Assembly (NCBI GenBank): GCA_937897665.1
Contig: CALCPB010000997.1
Span: forward strand, 1 to 6,909
Direction of reading: 5' to 3'
From: an uncultured Halomicronema sp.
GTDB lineage: Bacteria > Cyanobacteriota > Cyanobacteriia > Phormidesmidales > Phormidesmidaceae
Length of the DNA: 6,909 bases
Of the stretch, positions 1 to 6,049 are shown in pieces. Within the stretch, counting starts at the first letter, position 1. Each line of letters starts with the position of its first letter. The translations under genes and the position numbers were made by a program. The notes under the pieces are model-generated. The model did no database searches, was not told the DNA's origin, and was given only the letters and a program-made list of their open reading frames with translations.

Positions 1-1
1 G

Positions 2-1765
2 CAAGAAAGAACCCAATCGCTCGAACAGACCCTCAAGCAATTACACGATAGCGAGACCAATTATCGCTCCCTCGTCGATCACCTGCATGCCGGGGTCGTG
101 GTGCACGATCACCAGAGCGCCATTGTGATGTGTAATCCAGCTGCTTGCCAACTGTTAGAGACCCCAGCCCAAGAGCTGCTGGGCCTCAAATCCGAAGACT
201 TTCGCCGACCAATGGTAGACGAGTTTGGCGCCCCCCTAGCCCTCGAACAATACCCCGTCAACCAGGTACTGGCCAATCACCAGCCGCTGTATAACTTTGT
301 CCTCGGGATTCAGTCAGCCCAGTCGCCAGATTCGACCTGGGTACTCATTAACGCCTTCCCTACGTTTGCCGCGTCGGGGCAGCTCCAGCAGGTCGTCGTG
401 ACCTTTGCTGATATCACCGATCGCAAAATCGCCGAAGAAAAACTACGCTATCGAGCCCTGCACGATACCCTGACCGGGTTGCCCAATCGCACCCTGCTCG
501 TCGAGCGGCTAGATCATGCGATTCAACGGCTGAAACGGCAGCCTGATCACCTATTTGCCATCTTATTTATTGACCTAAACCGCTTCAAAGTGGTGAATGA
601 CAGCTTGGGACACGTCGTCGGTGATCAGCTGCTCAAACAGGTGGCCCAACTGCTAGCCGGTCATGTTAGAAGTCTGGATACCGTCGCTCGCCTCGGCGGC
701 GATGAGTTTGTGATTTTACTGGAGCAGATTGCGAGCCCCAAAGAAGTGATTCAGGTAGTTGAGCGCATTCAGCAAGATCTCAAGCGGCCCATGACAGTGA
801 TGGGGCACACTGTCTTTACCACTGCCAGCATTGGCATTGCCCTGAGCAATCTAGGCTATGTCCGCGGCCAAGATATTTTGCGCGATGCTGACAACGCGAT
901 GTATCGTGCCAAAGCGCAAGGCCAATCGGGCTACGCCGTCTTTGACCCGGCCATGCATCAGAGTGCCGTCAAACTCTTAGAACTCGAAACCAATCTCCGG
1001 CAAGCACTGGTACATCAAGAGTTTAAGCTGCACTATCAACCCATCATCAATCTGCCCGCCCAACAGCTCATGGGGTTTGAGGCGCTCGTGCGGTGGTGTC
1101 CGCCCACCGGCCCGGTGATTGCGCCCAATGACTTTATCCCCTTAGCGGAAGAAACGGGCCTGATTATTCCGCTCAGCGAATGGGTTTTGCAAGAAGCCTG
1201 CAGTCAAATGCAGACCTGGTGCACCACCATGACCGCCGCCAAATCCCTCAAAATGAGCGTCAACATCGCGTCCCGGCTGTTTCAAGACGCGCAGTTTTTT
1301 GAAAAGTTAGATCAGACCTTGGTGCAGACTCAGTTGGCGGCTCACAATCTCAAGCTCGAAGTCACCGAAAGCGTCTTACTCAAAAATGTCGAAGCCGTGT
1401 TGTCCACCCTTTCCAAACTGCAAGAGCGCCAAATCGAAATCAGTTTGGATGACTTTGGCACCGGCTATTCCTCTCTGAGCTATCTCAAGCAGTTTCCGAT
1501 TAATACGCTCAAAATCGACAAGTCATTTGTTGACAGCCTGGAGCAGGCCAGTGATACCAGATTGGTGGCAGCGATCAATCAAATCGCCAATGCATTTCAG
1601 ATGACGGTGGTGGCTGAGGGCGTCGAAACGCGATCGCAGCAGCAGTGGCTGAACAACTTGGGCTGTGGAGCCATTCAGGGCTATCTGATTGCCCCGCCTC
1701 TGTCTGCCACTGAGGCCGAAGCCTTTATGAAGACAGCGCGCTTTTTGCCAAATTTGGTCACGTGA
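2..1765 (+). CDS. PAS-GGDEF-EAL c-di-GMP signalling protein (5' partial)
   Basis: The frame is open from base 2 to the TGA at 1763-1765, giving 587 visible residues. No start is needed inside the window: the GTG at 98 falls inside the PAS fold, so the gene begins further left. Order (visible numbering): a helical linker (1-15), a PAS domain (about 16-140) closed by the PAC-like ITDRK, a GGDEF domain (about 147-310, with DTLTGLPNR at 155-163) and an EAL domain (about 325-575). The diguanylate cyclase signature GGDEF is at 232-236, and RSLD at 223-226 sits five residues before it, matching the inhibitory I-site RxxD. In the EAL domain the usual metal and catalytic residues are present: E360 (EAL), N421, E456 (VTES), D483/D484 (DDFGTGYSS), K504, E539 (AEGVE) and Q559. 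By family knowledge such proteins make and/or hydrolyse cyclic di-GMP; which activity dominates cannot be read from sequence. The PAS input ligand is unknown, and more sensor domains may lie upstream. Confidence 0.96.
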   Translation, partial: QERTQSLEQTLKQLHDSETNYRSLVDHLHAGVVVHDHQSAIVMCNPAACQLLETPAQELLGLKSEDFRRPMVDEFGAPLALEQYPVNQVLANHQPLYNFVLGIQSAQSPDSTWVLINAFPTFAASGQLQQVVVTFADITDRKIAEEKLRYRALHDTLTGLPNRTLLVERLDHAIQRLKRQPDHLFAILFIDLNRFKVVNDSLGHVVGDQLLKQVAQLLAGHVRSLDTVARLGGDEFVILLEQIASPKEVIQVVERIQQDLKRPMTVMGHTVFTTASIGIALSNLGYVRGQDILRDADNAMYRAKAQGQSGYAVFDPAMHQSAVKLLELETNLRQALVHQEFKLHYQPIINLPAQQLMGFEALVRWCPPTGPVIAPNDFIPLAEETGLIIPLSEWVLQEACSQMQTWCTTMTAAKSLKMSVNIASRLFQDAQFFEKLDQTLVQTQLAAHNLKLEVTESVLLKNVEAVLSTLSKLQERQIEISLDDFGTGYSSLSYLKQFPINTLKIDKSFVDSLEQASDTRLVAAINQIANAFQMTVVAEGVETRSQQQWLNNLGCGAIQGYLIAPPLSATEAEAFMKTARFLPNLVT

Positions 1766-2022
1766 TGGGAGCGTAGAGGCTAAAGGATGCCAGAGTCAGG
1801 GTGAAGACTGTCGGTTCGTTGATTTTTGCGCATCGTCTGGAATAAAGGTGGAGACTGGTCTGAGAATTTGCCTTCAATCCCTGTATTGGTCTAGGTTTCA
1901 GGGAAATCAGTCAATGGAGATATCTCCGATGTCAACGCCTCAATCCCGCACGACCTCAGAGCGCAGCGATGATATCCCTTGCTCCTGCATCACCTCCAGC
2001 AATTACAGTTAGACGAATAGGG
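1766..2022. other. Spacer between convergent genes, no clear gene
   Basis: These 257 bases separate the ends of two convergent genes, so terminators for both strands would be expected. I see only weak candidates. One is an inverted repeat TCCCTG (1878-1883) / CAGGGA (1899-1904). The other is a perfect 12-bp palindrome GGAGATATCTCC (1916-1927). Neither is followed by a run of T on the plus strand or a run of A for minus-strand termination. A 32-codon frame (1914-2012) starts inside the palindrome and has no supporting feature. Confidence 0.6.
1916..1927. repeat. Perfect 12-bp palindrome GGAGATATCTCC
   Basis: The 12 bases are their own reverse complement. The site lies between two convergent gene ends, not in front of a gene, so an operator role is unlikely. 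With no loop it would not form a stable RNA hairpin. Function unknown. Confidence 0.5.
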
Positions 2023-3225
2023 TCAAGCCGGTCCAGGGCTGAGCAAGACAAGGTTTTGCTGCTGCAGCGATCGCACATCCTCCAACGTACTTTCGACGGT
2101 CTCTAGCAACTCGCCGACGGTCTGGCTGCCGGCGGCTTGGCCACAGGCAACTAAAAACTGCCACGGCGACTGTTCCAGCTTGATCAGCTGATAATCCTGG
2201 TTAAAGAATTGGGGGCTGTCTTGCCAATTTTCTAAACAGGGACTGGGTTCTGGAATCGCGCTGAGCAGAGCATCGTCATTGGCCCAGGTTTGTTGAACCA
2301 GCGGCGGACGAGCGAGGAAAAACTCATAGTGGGTAATGGCTGAAGGATCTAGCAGTTCGATGAGCCGATAGCGTTGGCGATCGCTCAAGCCTTGTGCCCG
2401 TTCCAGCAAGTCTGGTGCAGTGCCCACTAACCGCTCTAAGTCCCAGACCTGGGGATTCGAGAAGCCGACAAACTCTAGCCCTGAGGCGTCAATCAGCTCA
2501 AAAACGGTATTGATGTTGTAGTCAATTTCTTGGGGATGCACGTACATGTCGGCAAAGCATTCATCGCGCTGATTTTCCCAAGACCAGCGTTCTTTTTCTC
2601 GCTGCCGTAGTCGATTGTTTTCTGGCAAGGCAGCAAAGAGCTGTCGGCCCACCGCCACCCCGTCGGGATAGTCACCTCGGCGATCGCCCTGCAAAAGCGC
2701 GATCGCCTCCTGCATGAGCTTGATTTCCCAGCGGCCCAGTTCGCCATACACAAACACGTGCAGCAAACCGCCGGGGGCCAGCTTTTGCGCCAGTGCCTGA
2801 ATGCCCCCCTGAGGATCGGGCGTATGGTGTAACACGCCCACACAATTAATCAGGTCAAACTCGCCGGGCAATTGATCGACATCAAACAGGCTCAGGTGAC
2901 GAAATTCAACGCCAGTCGCCCCCGACTTTTGACACCGTTCTCGGGCTACAGCCAAGGCCCCGGCACTGAGGTCAATGCCGACTACGGTGGCATCAGGATT
3001 GAGGTGTTCTAAATATTCCGTCCCCACCCCGGTGCCACAGCCCGCATCCAAAATCCGCGCTTGGAGACTCGCAGGCTTTTGCCCAGTGCAAAAAGCATAG
3101 GCAGTCAGCCAATTCCAGCGCCAGTTATAGCCAGGGGGAGCCTCATCTAATAAGGGTTCTGGCGGAAACGGGTAGGTATCGTAGAGTTTGGCTACCGCTG
3201 CGCTAATCTTTTGAGACTCTGACAT
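2023..3225 (-). CDS. Class I SAM-dependent methyltransferase with C-terminal extension
   Basis: This is a complete 400-residue protein with an ATG at 3225-3223 and no clear Shine-Dalgarno sequence. The Rossmann-fold methyltransferase motifs are clear: motif I ILDAGCGTGVGTEYL (residues 58-72) binds S-adenosylmethionine, and the acidic end of strand 2 is VVGIDLS (81-87). FDLINCVGVLHHTPDP (123-138) is motif II with the following helix, and LAPGGLLHVFVYG (149-161) is motif III. The N-terminus holds a YDTYPFPPEPL segment (15-25) before the core, a feature I associate with a bacterial and cyanobacterial methyltransferase group. Residues about 165-305 (WSWENQRDECFADMYVHPQE and following) look like a substrate-cap region. 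Residues about 335-398 form a separate tail, treated as a finding. The substrate is unknown: the fold covers small molecules, lipids, quinones and proteins alike. No membrane segment or signal peptide is seen, so it is probably cytosolic. The gene stands alone, with four HIP1 sites inside it. Confidence 0.93.
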   Translation of the reverse strand: MSESQKISAAVAKLYDTYPFPPEPLLDEAPPGYNWRWNWLTAYAFCTGQKPASLQARILDAGCGTGVGTEYLEHLNPDATVVGIDLSAGALAVARERCQKSGATGVEFRHLSLFDVDQLPGEFDLINCVGVLHHTPDPQGGIQALAQKLAPGGLLHVFVYGELGRWEIKLMQEAIALLQGDRRGDYPDGVAVGRQLFAALPENNRLRQREKERWSWENQRDECFADMYVHPQEIDYNINTVFELIDASGLEFVGFSNPQVWDLERLVGTAPDLLERAQGLSDRQRYRLIELLDPSAITHYEFFLARPPLVQQTWANDDALLSAIPEPSPCLENWQDSPQFFNQDYQLIKLEQSPWQFLVACGQAAGSQTVGELLETVESTLEDVRSLQQQNLVLLSPGPA

Positions 3226-3455
3226 AAATTAAAAGTGTCGTAGTTGATCGAGAGTTAGGGGGGTCAGCCACTCAACTCAGACGAACGCTCATTAGGCATT
3301 GGGCTTTGAACGTTGATCTCATTGCCGGCTGGAAAATGAGACGTCATCCTCATAGAACCATGATTAACCGGCACGAAGAACTCGCAGCCGTCTGAGAAAT
3401 CAAGGCGAGTAGTGGCGGATTTCACTCTGTTCAGCGGGCTAAGCAGTTGAGGCAA

Positions 3456-3683
3456 ATGGCCCACCGCACTCGTCAATGGTCGGCTTTATTGAGAACCTCA
3501 CCCGGTCAGTGGCAAAGAATCTTATCAGATCGGCGCTATGAGCCGGATGAACTCAAAGCAATGGGGGTTATCTTGAGTCCCGTTTGGTTCACCATCGGCG
3601 CTAGAGTCAGCGCTCTGCTACGTCTAGCGAAACGGCAGTGCCCTCAGGTGCTTCTCCCGGTAGAGTCAGCAGTGCGCGATTAA
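3456..3683 (+). CDS. Doubtful short ORF, unknown product
   Basis: The 75-codon frame starts at an ATG at 3456 (an in-frame TTG lies nine bases upstream) and ends with TAA at 3681-3683. The product is basic and rich in Arg, Leu and Trp, for example HRTRQWSALLRTSPGQWQRI followed by YEPDELKAMG. I recognise no family. There is no good ribosome binding site and no neighbour that would explain it. It could be a small gene, a decayed remnant, or a chance frame; an antisense frame of similar length (3264-3476) overlaps its start, which lowers trust in both. Confidence 0.2.
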   Translation: MAHRTRQWSALLRTSPGQWQRILSDRRYEPDELKAMGVILSPVWFTIGARVSALLRLAKRQCPQVLLPVESAVRD

Positions 3684-3690
3684 ACATGTG

Positions 3691-3719
3691 AGCTGATCCC
3701 TCTGACGCGCAGCTGATCC
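3691..3719 (+). repeat. Direct repeat AGCTGATCC x2, 20-bp period
   Basis: The nonamer AGCTGATCC occurs at 3691-3699 and again at 3711-3719, a period of 20 bp, about two helical turns. Such spacing suits paired protein binding, but there is no downstream gene that makes sense as a target, since the nearest plus-strand gene is the transposase inside the IS. It may be chance. Confidence 0.35.
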
Positions 3720-3760
3720 AAGGGAGATTAAGAGGCTTTCCTAAAAATGAATTTCGCGTA

Positions 3761-3773
3761 GTCTGAGTCAGAC
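3761..3773. repeat. Inverted repeat GTCTGA-G-TCAGAC
   Basis: Two 6-bp arms in perfect dyad symmetry around one central base. The layout resembles a small operator. It lies about 95 bp left of the IS in an area without a recognised gene. Function unknown. Confidence 0.35.
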
Positions 3774-3857
3774 CCCCGACAATCGCTGAAAGCGCCCAAC
3801 GAGAGAGGCATCTGTCCCACCGCCTTCAATTGGCATGTCGTCACACCCCCCTGACCT

Positions 3858-3866
3858 CCCTGGGAG
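3858..3866 (+). repeat. Possible left target-site duplication (degenerate)
   Basis: CCCTGGGAG lies directly outside the left inverted repeat. Its counterpart outside the right repeat is CCTTGCGAG (5283-5291), matching at 7 of 9 positions. Nine base pairs is the usual duplication length for Tn5/IS50-type elements. Two mismatches mean it is an aged duplication, the product of recombination between copies, or coincidence. Confidence 0.4.
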
Positions 3867-3885
3867 CTAATCCTGTAGGGGTTTT
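3867..3885 (+). repeat. IS left terminal inverted repeat (IRL)
   Basis: CTAATCCTGTAGGGGTTTT matches the reverse complement of the right end at 18 of 19 positions, the only difference being C at 3873 against T. Beyond the GTTTT the similarity drops off. The transposase start codon lies 17 bases inside this repeat. Confidence 0.9.
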
Positions 3886-3902
3886 GTCTCCGGATTAGAC
3901 TA

Positions 3903-5282
3903 TTGAAGACTACCTCCAACAGGAATGCACAACCTCATGTCAGAAATGATGCTAACGAGTCCGTTTCGACCGCAGGTAAAAAAAGTCTAGAGAAAGCCTA
4001 TCAGCGAGCTTTGTCTAAACCAGGTCTATCATTTTCCCAATGTATGGGGAATAGCTTTCGCCAAACCGTTGCGAGCCTCCTTTCGCGCCCAGACATGAGT
4101 GACCAGCACCTGCTGTCAGGACATTTACAGAGTACGTTAGCGCGCGTCGCGGCGAGTGAACACGAGTACATCATTGCGGCGCAAGACACGACCTATTACA
4201 ACTATTCCGGGCAATCCTCGATGACCGGATTAGGGACGATTCAAGGCAAGGTGCGGGGCTTGTTGCAACACAATATGCTGCTGCTCGATGAAGCCGGACT
4301 GCCTCTGGGTCTGCTGGCGCAACAATACTGGACGCGCCAAGGTGGCAAAGACTTGCCCGCTGGGGAAAAAGAGAGTCAGAAGTGGCACCAAGGCTTGAGT
4401 GCTGTCAACGAGCATCTGAGTGCGTCGAACAAGACGGTCGTCGTGGTGACTGACCGCGAAGGCGACATCTTTAGTCTCTTCAAGGCTGAGCGTCAGCCGC
4501 CCGTCGAGTTGCTCGTGAGAGTCCATCAGCCGCGCCATCTAGAAGTCGTCGCTCAGCAAGACGTCCACAAACTGCCGCAGGTCGCTCCCCACCTCGACGA
4601 TTATGGTCAGTTTACCGTCAACATTGAGCGTCAAAACCGGGCCGTGCAAGTCGTCCTGAATCTGCGAGCGGGAGCTGTCAACGTCTATCCGGATAAGGAT
4701 TTAAGTCCGAGCCGACATAAAACCCAAGGCTTATCGTTAGTCATCGCCCAAGAGGTGGCTTGTCTCGACCGCAAGACCCAACAGCCGCTCCCCCCACCGG
4801 AGCAACCCGCGCTCTGGTATTTGTTGACCTCTCTGCCGATTGATTCTCTAGAGCAGGTGCAACGAGTAGTTCAGTTTTATGCTTTACGTTGGCGCATTGA
4901 ACGGTTCCACTACACGCTCAAGTCGGGGGCGCTGAATGTCGAAAAGTTGCAGTTTGACGACATCCACACCTTGATCAACGCCCTCGCGTTTTATTCAGTC
5001 GTGGCTTGGCAGCTACTATCCTTGACCTACGCTATTCGAGAAGACCCTCACCAAAGTGCTCTCGGTTTCTTTGAACCCTCAGAATTGCAGGTGTTACAGA
5101 CGCTGACCTCTAAGACCATTGTCTCATTAGGCGAGGCGGTGTTAGCGCTGGGGCGGATGGTGGGCTTTGCCCCCTCTAAACAGCAGCCGTTCCCTGGGGT
5201 GAAAGTTCTAGCTACCGCTCTCGACAGATTGGCGTTTGCCTCGATGGGGTTTCAAGCGGCTGTAAAACCCCTACAAGATTAG
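3903..5282 (+). CDS. IS4-family (Tn5-like) DDE transposase
   Basis: The 459-residue protein catalyses cut-and-paste transposition of the surrounding element. Three catalytic acidic residues are visible in Tn5-like contexts: D95 in AAQDTTYYNYSGQ, D184 in VVVTDREGDIF and E333 in the YREK signature. Y326, R329, E333 and K340 have exactly the spacing (0, +3, +7, +14) of the Tn5 enzyme, and W305 lies 21 residues before Y326, also as in Tn5. Further family-like stretches are the GLGTIQGKVRG region and EKESQKW (155-161). The start is TTG at 3903. It gives about 94 residues before the first Asp, close to Tn5, whereas the next ATG (about residue 48) would cut into the N-terminal DNA-binding part. I see no strong Shine-Dalgarno, which would fit low expression. 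The stop codon TAG is formed by the last bases of the right inverted repeat. There is no frameshift or internal stop, so it may be active. Confidence 0.94.
   Translation: MKTTSNRNAQPHVRNDANESVSTAGKKSLEKAYQRALSKPGLSFSQCMGNSFRQTVASLLSRPDMSDQHLLSGHLQSTLARVAASEHEYIIAAQDTTYYNYSGQSSMTGLGTIQGKVRGLLQHNMLLLDEAGLPLGLLAQQYWTRQGGKDLPAGEKESQKWHQGLSAVNEHLSASNKTVVVVTDREGDIFSLFKAERQPPVELLVRVHQPRHLEVVAQQDVHKLPQVAPHLDDYGQFTVNIERQNRAVQVVLNLRAGAVNVYPDKDLSPSRHKTQGLSLVIAQEVACLDRKTQQPLPPPEQPALWYLLTSLPIDSLEQVQRVVQFYALRWRIERFHYTLKSGALNVEKLQFDDIHTLINALAFYSVVAWQLLSLTYAIREDPHQSALGFFEPSELQVLQTLTSKTIVSLGEAVLALGRMVGFAPSKQQPFPGVKVLATALDRLAFASMGFQAAVKPLQD
5264..5282 (-). repeat. IS right terminal inverted repeat (IRR)
   Basis: On the plus strand it reads AAAACCCCTACAAGATTAG, the mirror of the left end with one mismatch. 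It is also coding: the last transposase codons and the TAG stop lie within it, so the repeat and the protein C-terminus evolve together. Confidence 0.9.
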
Positions 5283-5291
5283 CCTTGCGAG
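5283..5291 (+). repeat. Possible right target-site duplication (degenerate)
   Basis: CCTTGCGAG is the partner of CCCTGGGAG at 3858-3866, with 7 of 9 positions equal. It depends on placing the IS tips at CTAAT/ATTAG. Confidence 0.4.
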
Positions 5292-5359
5292 GGCTGCGCC
5301 GGCATCACGGGCTATTTCGCTGAAAAGCCATCTAGGAAAAGTCAGCAAGCTGCGTGGCG

Positions 5360-5776
5360 TCAAGCCTGCTCTTGATTAGGAAAGAACCCTAATTCGATCA
5401 AGGCTTTGCAGAGTTGCGACTTAGAAGGGGCCGACTTCGGGGCGGTTAGTCCCATCTCTCGGGCAGTTTCGAACAGTTCTCGCACGAGCGTATTAAGCGT
5501 GTAGGGTTCGCCTTCAATCGGACTCGTTTCGAAGCGTCCTTCATAGGCCAGCGTATACAGCTCTAGATGATGCATGCCCATGACTCGAGCCAATTTCCTC
5601 AAGGTTTCTGGCGTCGGACAGGTGCCTTTTAGGCAAGCGCCTCGAAGCCGGGGCTGAGCAACCCCTGACAGATCAGCCAGACGGTTCATACTGAGCCCTT
5701 CAGCATCTAGATACTTAAGGAGCATCCGCCCCAAGGGCGAGCAATCTTCGGGGGTGATTTGAAGCCTCGGGGGCAT
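5360..5776 (-). CDS. XRE-family helix-turn-helix transcriptional regulator
   Basis: This is a 138-residue protein read on the minus strand from an ATG at 5776-5774 to the stop at 5360. Residues 15-75 (LGRMLLKYLDAEGLSMNRLA, then LSGVAQPRLRGACLKGTCPT and PETLRKLARVMGMHHLELY) fit the Cro/C1-type five-helix DNA-binding domain. NRLADLSGV is the first helix of the turn, QPRLRGACLKG takes the place of the recognition helix, and LRKLARVMG is the usual following helix. Residues 80-138 form a second, mostly helical part (TLVRELFETAREMGL, SQLCKALIELGFF) without a known name, perhaps for dimerisation or ligand sensing. Targets are unknown. The upstream leader is very AT-rich. The gene points toward the IS and shares no operon with a neighbour. 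It is a soluble DNA-binding protein, and the class is clear while the specific role is not. Confidence 0.85.
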   Translation of the reverse strand: MPPRLQITPEDCSPLGRMLLKYLDAEGLSMNRLADLSGVAQPRLRGACLKGTCPTPETLRKLARVMGMHHLELYTLAYEGRFETSPIEGEPYTLNTLVRELFETAREMGLTAPKSAPSKSQLCKALIELGFFPNQEQA

Positions 5777-5820
5777 CTTGCTAACAAAAGTTAAATTAAT
5801 AAAAATGACTTAAAAGAAAG
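5777..5820 (-). promoter_or_regulatory. AT-rich leader and probable promoter of the XRE regulator
   Basis: The 44 bases before the regulator start are strongly AT-rich compared with the surrounding DNA (TTAAATTAATAAAAATGACT on the plus strand). This is typical of a promoter and untranslated leader. Exact -35 and -10 boxes cannot be assigned with confidence. The only ribosome-binding hint is a weak AAG directly before the ATG. Confidence 0.4.
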
Positions 5821-5937
5821 TCGTCGCTAGGATAGCAATCTCAGGCAAGGCATTGCAGCCGTTCACAGGCTTGCCCAAATTTTGGCACCGTTGGCCAAGT
5901 CTCTTAAATTGCGCCCTGCGTAGGATAAAAGACCTAA

Positions 5938-5969
5938 CCTGTCTGGCCCTTAACCATTAAGACTACAGG
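5938..5969. repeat. Nested stem-loop 1
   Basis: The outer arms CCTGT (5938-5942) and ACAGG (5965-5969) enclose an inner hairpin CTTAA-CCA-TTAAG (5949-5961). It directly abuts the next nested structure. There is no T-run after it, so it is not a standard terminator. Confidence 0.45.
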
Positions 5970-6013
5970 GATTGTTAGCCGATGTTTACACCTGTAAGGA
6001 AACTCTAACAATC
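5970..6013. repeat. Nested stem-loop 2, symmetric 44-bp dyad
   Basis: The outer arms GATTGTTAG (5970-5978) and CTAACAATC (6005-6013) are perfect 9-bp complements. The centre is TTACA-CC-TGTAA (5986-5997). Seven unpaired bases lie on each side between inner and outer arms, so the dyad is symmetric about one centre. It could be a protein-binding dyad or an RNA fold with an internal loop. Confidence 0.5.
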
Positions 6014-6049
6014 ATGGCAGCGATCGCTCTGAGACCGCTCTTGTGCTAG

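Larger units (their letters stand above)
3226..3866. other. Gene-poor region between methyltransferase and insertion sequence
   Basis: These 641 bases hold no gene I can recognise. Visible elements are an inverted repeat GAGTT (3252-3256) / AACTC (3274-3278) in the leader of the methyltransferase gene, and a stem TCTCATT (3317-3323) / AATGAGA (3335-3341). Further on are a direct repeat AGCTGATCC (3691-3699 and 3711-3719), a palindrome GTCTGA-G-TCAGAC (3761-3773) and CTCCC-T-GGGAG (3856-3866) next to the IS. Frames on both strands are short, overlap each other and have no recognisable domain. The methyltransferase promoter should lie in the first 100 bases or so, but I cannot place convincing -35/-10 boxes. 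HIP1 sites are absent. Confidence 0.6.
3867..5282 (+). mobile_element. IS4-family (Tn5/IS50-like) insertion sequence, apparently complete
   Basis: The element is about 1416 bp, a normal size for the family. It is bounded by inverted repeats of 20 bp with 19 matches when one flanking base pair is included (left 3866-3885, right 5283-5264 read inward: GCTAATC, one mismatch, TGTAGGGGTTTT). I place the tips at CTAAT... because this gives the best 9-bp flanking duplication, and because a CT start is shared with IS50 and IS10; the tips could be one base further out. The single gene is an intact DDE transposase filling nearly the whole element. No passenger gene is present. No HIP1 site falls inside it, in contrast to the flanking chromosome. 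Confidence 0.9.

Noticed and set aside
98..100. GTG at 98 as the true start of the PAS-GGDEF-EAL gene
   Set aside because: The frame is open to the window edge and the residues before it (ETNYRSLVDHLHAG) are the first strand region of the PAS domain, so the start is upstream.
1914..2012. 32-codon plus-strand frame in the convergent spacer
   Set aside because: Ser/Thr-rich with no hydrophobic core, begins inside a palindrome, lies between two gene ends and has only a weak upstream AGGG.
2493..2843. 116-codon minus-strand frame inside the methyltransferase gene
   Set aside because: It lies wholly within the methyltransferase coding region in another frame and has an Arg/Cys/Trp-rich, low-complexity composition.
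3290..3303. Tandem heptamers CATTAGG CATTGGG, like cyanobacterial short tandem repeats
   Set aside because: Only two units with a mismatch; too short to call a tandem repeat array.
3264..3476. 70-codon minus-strand frame upstream of the methyltransferase
   Set aside because: No domain and no ribosome binding site; part of it (QSPMPNERS) is the translation of a CATTAGG-CATTGGG heptamer-like stretch at 3290-3303, which is non-coding in character.
3728..3919. 63-codon minus-strand frame crossing the left IS end
   Set aside because: Its first 17 or so codons lie in the IS end and in antisense to the transposase start. The outer part is discussed as a possibly split frame, but the frame as it stands is not a gene.
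4001..4538. Two minus-strand frames (4001-4189 and 4230-4538) inside the transposase gene
   Set aside because: They are antisense to a well-supported transposase and have no recognisable domain.
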